Part shown: piece by piece, positions 30,730 through 33,034 of the stretch
Layout: each line of letters starts with the position of its first letter
How positions within the stretch are numbered: position 1 is the stretch's first letter
Translations under genes and position numbers: made by a program
NCBI RefSeq assembly: GCF_029688865.1
Contig: NZ_JARUKV010000038.1
Coordinates: 1-33,034 of the forward strand
DNA from: Natronococcus sp. A-GB7
Lineage (GTDB): Archaea; Halobacteriota; Halobacteria; Halobacteriales; Natrialbaceae
Direction of reading: 5' to 3'
Length of the DNA: 33,034 bases
Notes under the pieces: generated by a model
What the model was told of the DNA's origin: nothing
Database searches by the model: none
What the model saw: only the letters and a program-made list of their open reading frames with translations

Positions 30730-32157
30730 ATGAAGATATCATACTCACGACGCAGCTTTCTTCGAGGTGGTGCAGCGGTGTCAGTGGCGTCGATAGCACC
30801 TCTAGCGGGGTGTATGGCTCTTGACGGTGGGTCTTCCATGGGTGAGGGAAACCCAGCCAACGCAGGAGCGACGAATATCGATACGGGAGTAGCAACGGTG
30901 ATCGACCCGGCGACCTACGAGGATCAGTTCAGCAATGTCGTGGACATCACCGACGATCCCTACAATGCAGATCCGACGGGAGAGGAGGCGATCAATGATG
31001 CCCTGATGATGGCGTGGGAGGACGACACGCTGATCGTGTTCCCACAGGGGCAATACAAGATGAATCAGGGGTTTCGTCGGACTGGTTGGAGAGACGTTGG
31101 CCTCATTGGGCAAAATGCCGTGATCCGGCATGGAGAGGTCGAAGCCATCCACGGGCACACGGTCGATGAAGGTGAGTACCGTGGCGGGACGATGCTGTTT
31201 CGAATCGGGACGATGAATCGGCCCCACCAGGGCGAGTTCGTTTTTGGCGGATTCATCTTCGACTGGGCACGAGAGAACGCGGGAATGCGGGGGCTGTACG
31301 CGATGATCAACGACCGGGCAGAGATCCGCAATATCGCGTTCAACGGTGTCCACGATCTCGGCTCTCATGGGAATATGCGGGTTGCAACGACGTCTCGAGA
31401 CGCCTTTGCGTTGGTTGATTCAGTCGATATGAGTGGCGGTGGGATGCACTACCATGATACGATCAATACTCGCCAGACGGAACGCTACGACGGGACAGTG
31501 AACGAACAGGGATTCGGCCAGAGCTGGTCGACGACAGGAATCGTCGGTCACACGGATATGTCGGGAACGACGTTGTTCCAGAACGTACTCTGTGGGCCGT
31601 GGCCGGATAACGGATTGTACGTCCAGGGGGGCGGTCGCCAGATTGTTCGAAACTGCATCGCCTCGAACTCCGGGACAGCAAACATCCGGTTTAATCAGAC
31701 TGACGACTGGGATCCGATTCCAGAGATCGACGAGACCGAGGACGGTGAGCTTACTCGAGAAGGGCCGTACGGACAGTCGACAGTGGAGGATTGTGTGGCT
31801 ATCGTTGATCGCGTTCCATCAGGGGTACACGAAAGCGGCCGTTCGATCTGGCACTACTCCGGGGAAGGCATGATTCGAGATTGCGAGGTAACGATAGCTC
31901 AGGAAAGTGAGGCCAGCGGCGCCGGGGGTAACTTCGCGATCGGGACGCGTTCCGGTGTGACTGAATCGACGATCGAGAACTGCCGGATTTCGTTGCTCGA
32001 GCCGACGGATGCTTTCTACTCTGGGACGTCGGGACCTGTGACACTTCGAGATGTGGCCATCGTTGCAGAGGGGTGGGATCCAGGTTCAGTACCGGCTGAT
32101 GTAATGGGTGGCCATATGCCCGTCCTCGAGAACGTGACGTTGAACGGCTCACTGTAG
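30730..32157 (+). CDS. Tat lipoprotein with right-handed beta-helix
   Basis: This is a 475-residue exported protein. MKISYSRRSFLRGGAAVSVA is a twin-arginine signal ending in the lipobox LAGC (Cys28). From about residue 75 it is a pectin-lyase-like parallel beta-helix: the first turn DTLIVFPQGQYKMNQGF, then repeated coils such as GLYVQGGGRQIVRNCIASNS, TVEDCVAIVDRV, MIRDCEVTIAQE and STIENCRISLLEP, ending ENVTLNGSL. The predicted place is the outer face of the membrane. Such proteins in haloarchaea often bind or cut surface polysaccharides, and their genes lie in glycosylation or S-layer-variable regions; no catalytic residues could be fixed. It is distinct from NosD, which also has a beta-helix but a different N-terminus. 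Confidence 0.82.
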   Translation: MKISYSRRSFLRGGAAVSVASIAPLAGCMALDGGSSMGEGNPANAGATNIDTGVATVIDPATYEDQFSNVVDITDDPYNADPTGEEAINDALMMAWEDDTLIVFPQGQYKMNQGFRRTGWRDVGLIGQNAVIRHGEVEAIHGHTVDEGEYRGGTMLFRIGTMNRPHQGEFVFGGFIFDWARENAGMRGLYAMINDRAEIRNIAFNGVHDLGSHGNMRVATTSRDAFALVDSVDMSGGGMHYHDTINTRQTERYDGTVNEQGFGQSWSTTGIVGHTDMSGTTLFQNVLCGPWPDNGLYVQGGGRQIVRNCIASNSGTANIRFNQTDDWDPIPEIDETEDGELTREGPYGQSTVEDCVAIVDRVPSGVHESGRSIWHYSGEGMIRDCEVTIAQESEASGAGGNFAIGTRSGVTESTIENCRISLLEPTDAFYSGTSGPVTLRDVAIVAEGWDPGSVPADVMGGHMPVLENVTLNGSL

Positions 32158-32218
32158 TATTGTTTAAAACTCATCAAAATATATTTGTAGAATAAGTCTA
32201 TACTATGTAAAAACAGAG

Positions 32219-32464
32219 ATGCCAGGACTCCTCACCAGATCGAATGCTGCTGCTGCACGGTTTTTCGCGGTGATAACGTTCTTAGCCGCCTATATGGCCT
32301 ATTCTGGATTCGGACTACTTTCAGCATCCGTTATTGCAGCGTCTGGCGTCGTTTTGTGGGTCCTCACTGGGGATCCACACAACCACGGCGCAATCCGGCG
32401 TGTTTCGGGCGGTGTACTCTGGATGATACTCTTCTTTTTCGGAATTGGTATTGGCGTGACGTAG
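32219..32464 (+). CDS. Small membrane protein, 81 aa
   Basis: The protein has two or three hydrophobic helices (about residues 14-31, 33-49 and 62-80), separated by a short polar loop (TGDPHNHGAIRR). I do not recognise the family. ATG 32219 is preceded by AT-rich DNA (TTTAAAAC, then AATATATTT) that could supply a promoter. It is convergent with the small RHH-like gene, whose stop is at 32499. Confidence 0.6.
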   Translation: MPGLLTRSNAAAARFFAVITFLAAYMAYSGFGLLSASVIAASGVVLWVLTGDPHNHGAIRRVSGGVLWMILFFFGIGIGVT

Positions 32465-32498
32465 CCGTACTCTGAATTAGGCTTATATGAGGATTGAG

Positions 32499-32813
32499 TT
32501 ATGCTTGGTCCTCGAGATCGCGACCCGCATACAAGAGCATTCCCTTCCAGGTGAATCCATGCCACTGACGAGTTTCGTTCAGTTGTTCGTACTGATCGGT
32601 GCTCTCTATTTTCGGGGTATCGAGCTGGCGATGAGTGTGCATCAGAAGCCCGCGCCAGGTGAGCCCGTGTTGTTCTTTGAGATCGTCGAGGCGTTGGTAT
32701 TGTTCAGAAGGGAACTCAACTGAGACATAGCGTGTCTTGTTTTCCCCTTCCACCTCGATGTTGACTGATTTAGAGTCGGCTTCGGCAGTATCGGTTTCGT
32801 TGCTATCCGCCAT
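32499..32813 (-). CDS. Protein with two tandem RHH-like mini-domains
   Basis: This 104-residue protein starts at ATG 32813 (MADSNETDTAEADS); the longer frame to 32891 is not supported by similarity. After an acidic disordered start (1-25), a strand TRYVSVEFPSEQYQRLDDL leads into repeat 1 (37-64: HGLTWRGLLMHTHRQL). Repeat 2 (73-100: HGFTWKGMLLYAGRDL) follows 36 residues later. Both copies share their core with the 48-residue protein of tnpB element 1 (HGMTWKGILLRGAKGL). A strand followed by two helices suggests a ribbon-helix-helix-like DNA-binding mini-domain, and two fused copies would form an internal dimer. The function is unknown; no transposon end is visible beside it. Confidence 0.62.
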   Translation of the reverse strand: MADSNETDTAEADSKSVNIEVEGENKTRYVSVEFPSEQYQRLDDLKEQHGLTWRGLLMHTHRQLDTPKIESTDQYEQLNETRQWHGFTWKGMLLYAGRDLEDQA

Positions 32814-32947
32814 ACTGATCACCCAGCACCCCATGGCTGTGTGGTTGGCATCTCTATGCTTCGTATCACAATATGCGGGGTTAGTGCTCACTCACATAAA
32901 TCCCCGCTAAGAATCGGATGGCACCGATAGCTAGTTTAGGAGATGTT

Positions 32948-32967
32948 GAGCAATAGATTTATTGCTC
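32948..32967. repeat. Perfect 8-bp inverted repeat
   Basis: GAGCAATA (32948-32955) pairs with TATTGCTC (32960-32967) around GATT. It lies about 135 bp upstream of the start of the RHH-like gene (minus strand) in AT-rich DNA. It could be an operator for that gene or for one beyond the window; no T-run supports a terminator. Confidence 0.35.
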
Positions 32968-33034
32968 TGAGGCTAGAATCCACTCATAGAAGTCTCACTA
33001 ATAGGGTTCGTATAAGTTGCTAATAGCTTGGTGA

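Noticed and set aside
1-33034. CRISPR array or tRNA/rRNA genes
   Set aside because: No regularly spaced repeats and no cloverleaf or TTCGAAT-type T-arm in a tRNA context were found on either strand.

Overview
The window reads as haloarchaeal DNA (class Halobacteria). The predicted proteins are very acidic. Exported proteins use twin-arginine signals followed by lipoboxes. The domains are typical of this group: the haloarchaeal DUF7344 family, an AMP phosphorylase, many single-domain UspA proteins and IS200/IS605-type tnpB elements. The core (about 4.8-26.2 kb) is GC-rich. The two flanks (1-4.7 kb and 26.3-33 kb) look more AT-rich and carry most of the IS scars, which suggests accessory DNA around an older block. 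I saw no rRNA, tRNA or CRISPR array.

Layout. 0-4.7 kb: a 54-residue membrane protein, two DNA-binding proteins, a decayed IS6-type transposase, a DoxX protein and the 3' part of a response regulator. 4.7-11.2 kb: a damaged copper/nitrous-oxide-reductase maturation cluster. It contains a truncated Tat lipoprotein, a SCO-like protein, a TauE/SafE-like membrane protein, a frameshifted nosL and a NosL-NosD fusion, followed directly by a tnpB element with a frameshifted tnpB. 11.4-26.2 kb: a stress and energy-economy island. It holds five UspA genes (six domains), a DUF21-CBS-CorC protein, an FMN-split-barrel protein, a phosphoribosyltransferase, a CBS protein with a ribosome-hibernation-like tail, AMP phosphorylase, a SagB-type nitroreductase, DUF2267, a truncated trehalose-synthase-like glycosyltransferase and a triose-phosphate-isomerase-like barrel. 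A second tnpB element with an intact tnpB splits a sugar nucleotidyltransferase inside this island. 26.3-33 kb: a decayed IS5-type element with matching end repeats, a tyrosine recombinase, two Tat lipoproteins (one FxLYD-like, one beta-helix), a winged-helix/coiled-coil regulator, a repeat-bearing intergenic region and a small ribbon-helix-helix-like protein.

How the genes may work together (inference). The nos genes serve anaerobic N2O respiration and copper delivery. The Usp/CBS/PRTase/AMP-phosphorylase/nitroreductase set is what a cell could use to sense and survive low energy or low oxygen. The gene content resembles the mycobacterial DosR dormancy set. Several members of both modules are broken by transposition or frameshift.

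The least expected observation is a small divergent gene inside the first tnpB element. It sits back-to-back with tnpB over a shared TATA-like box. Its HG-x-TW-(K/R)-G core reappears twice, in tandem, in a protein at the right end of the window.
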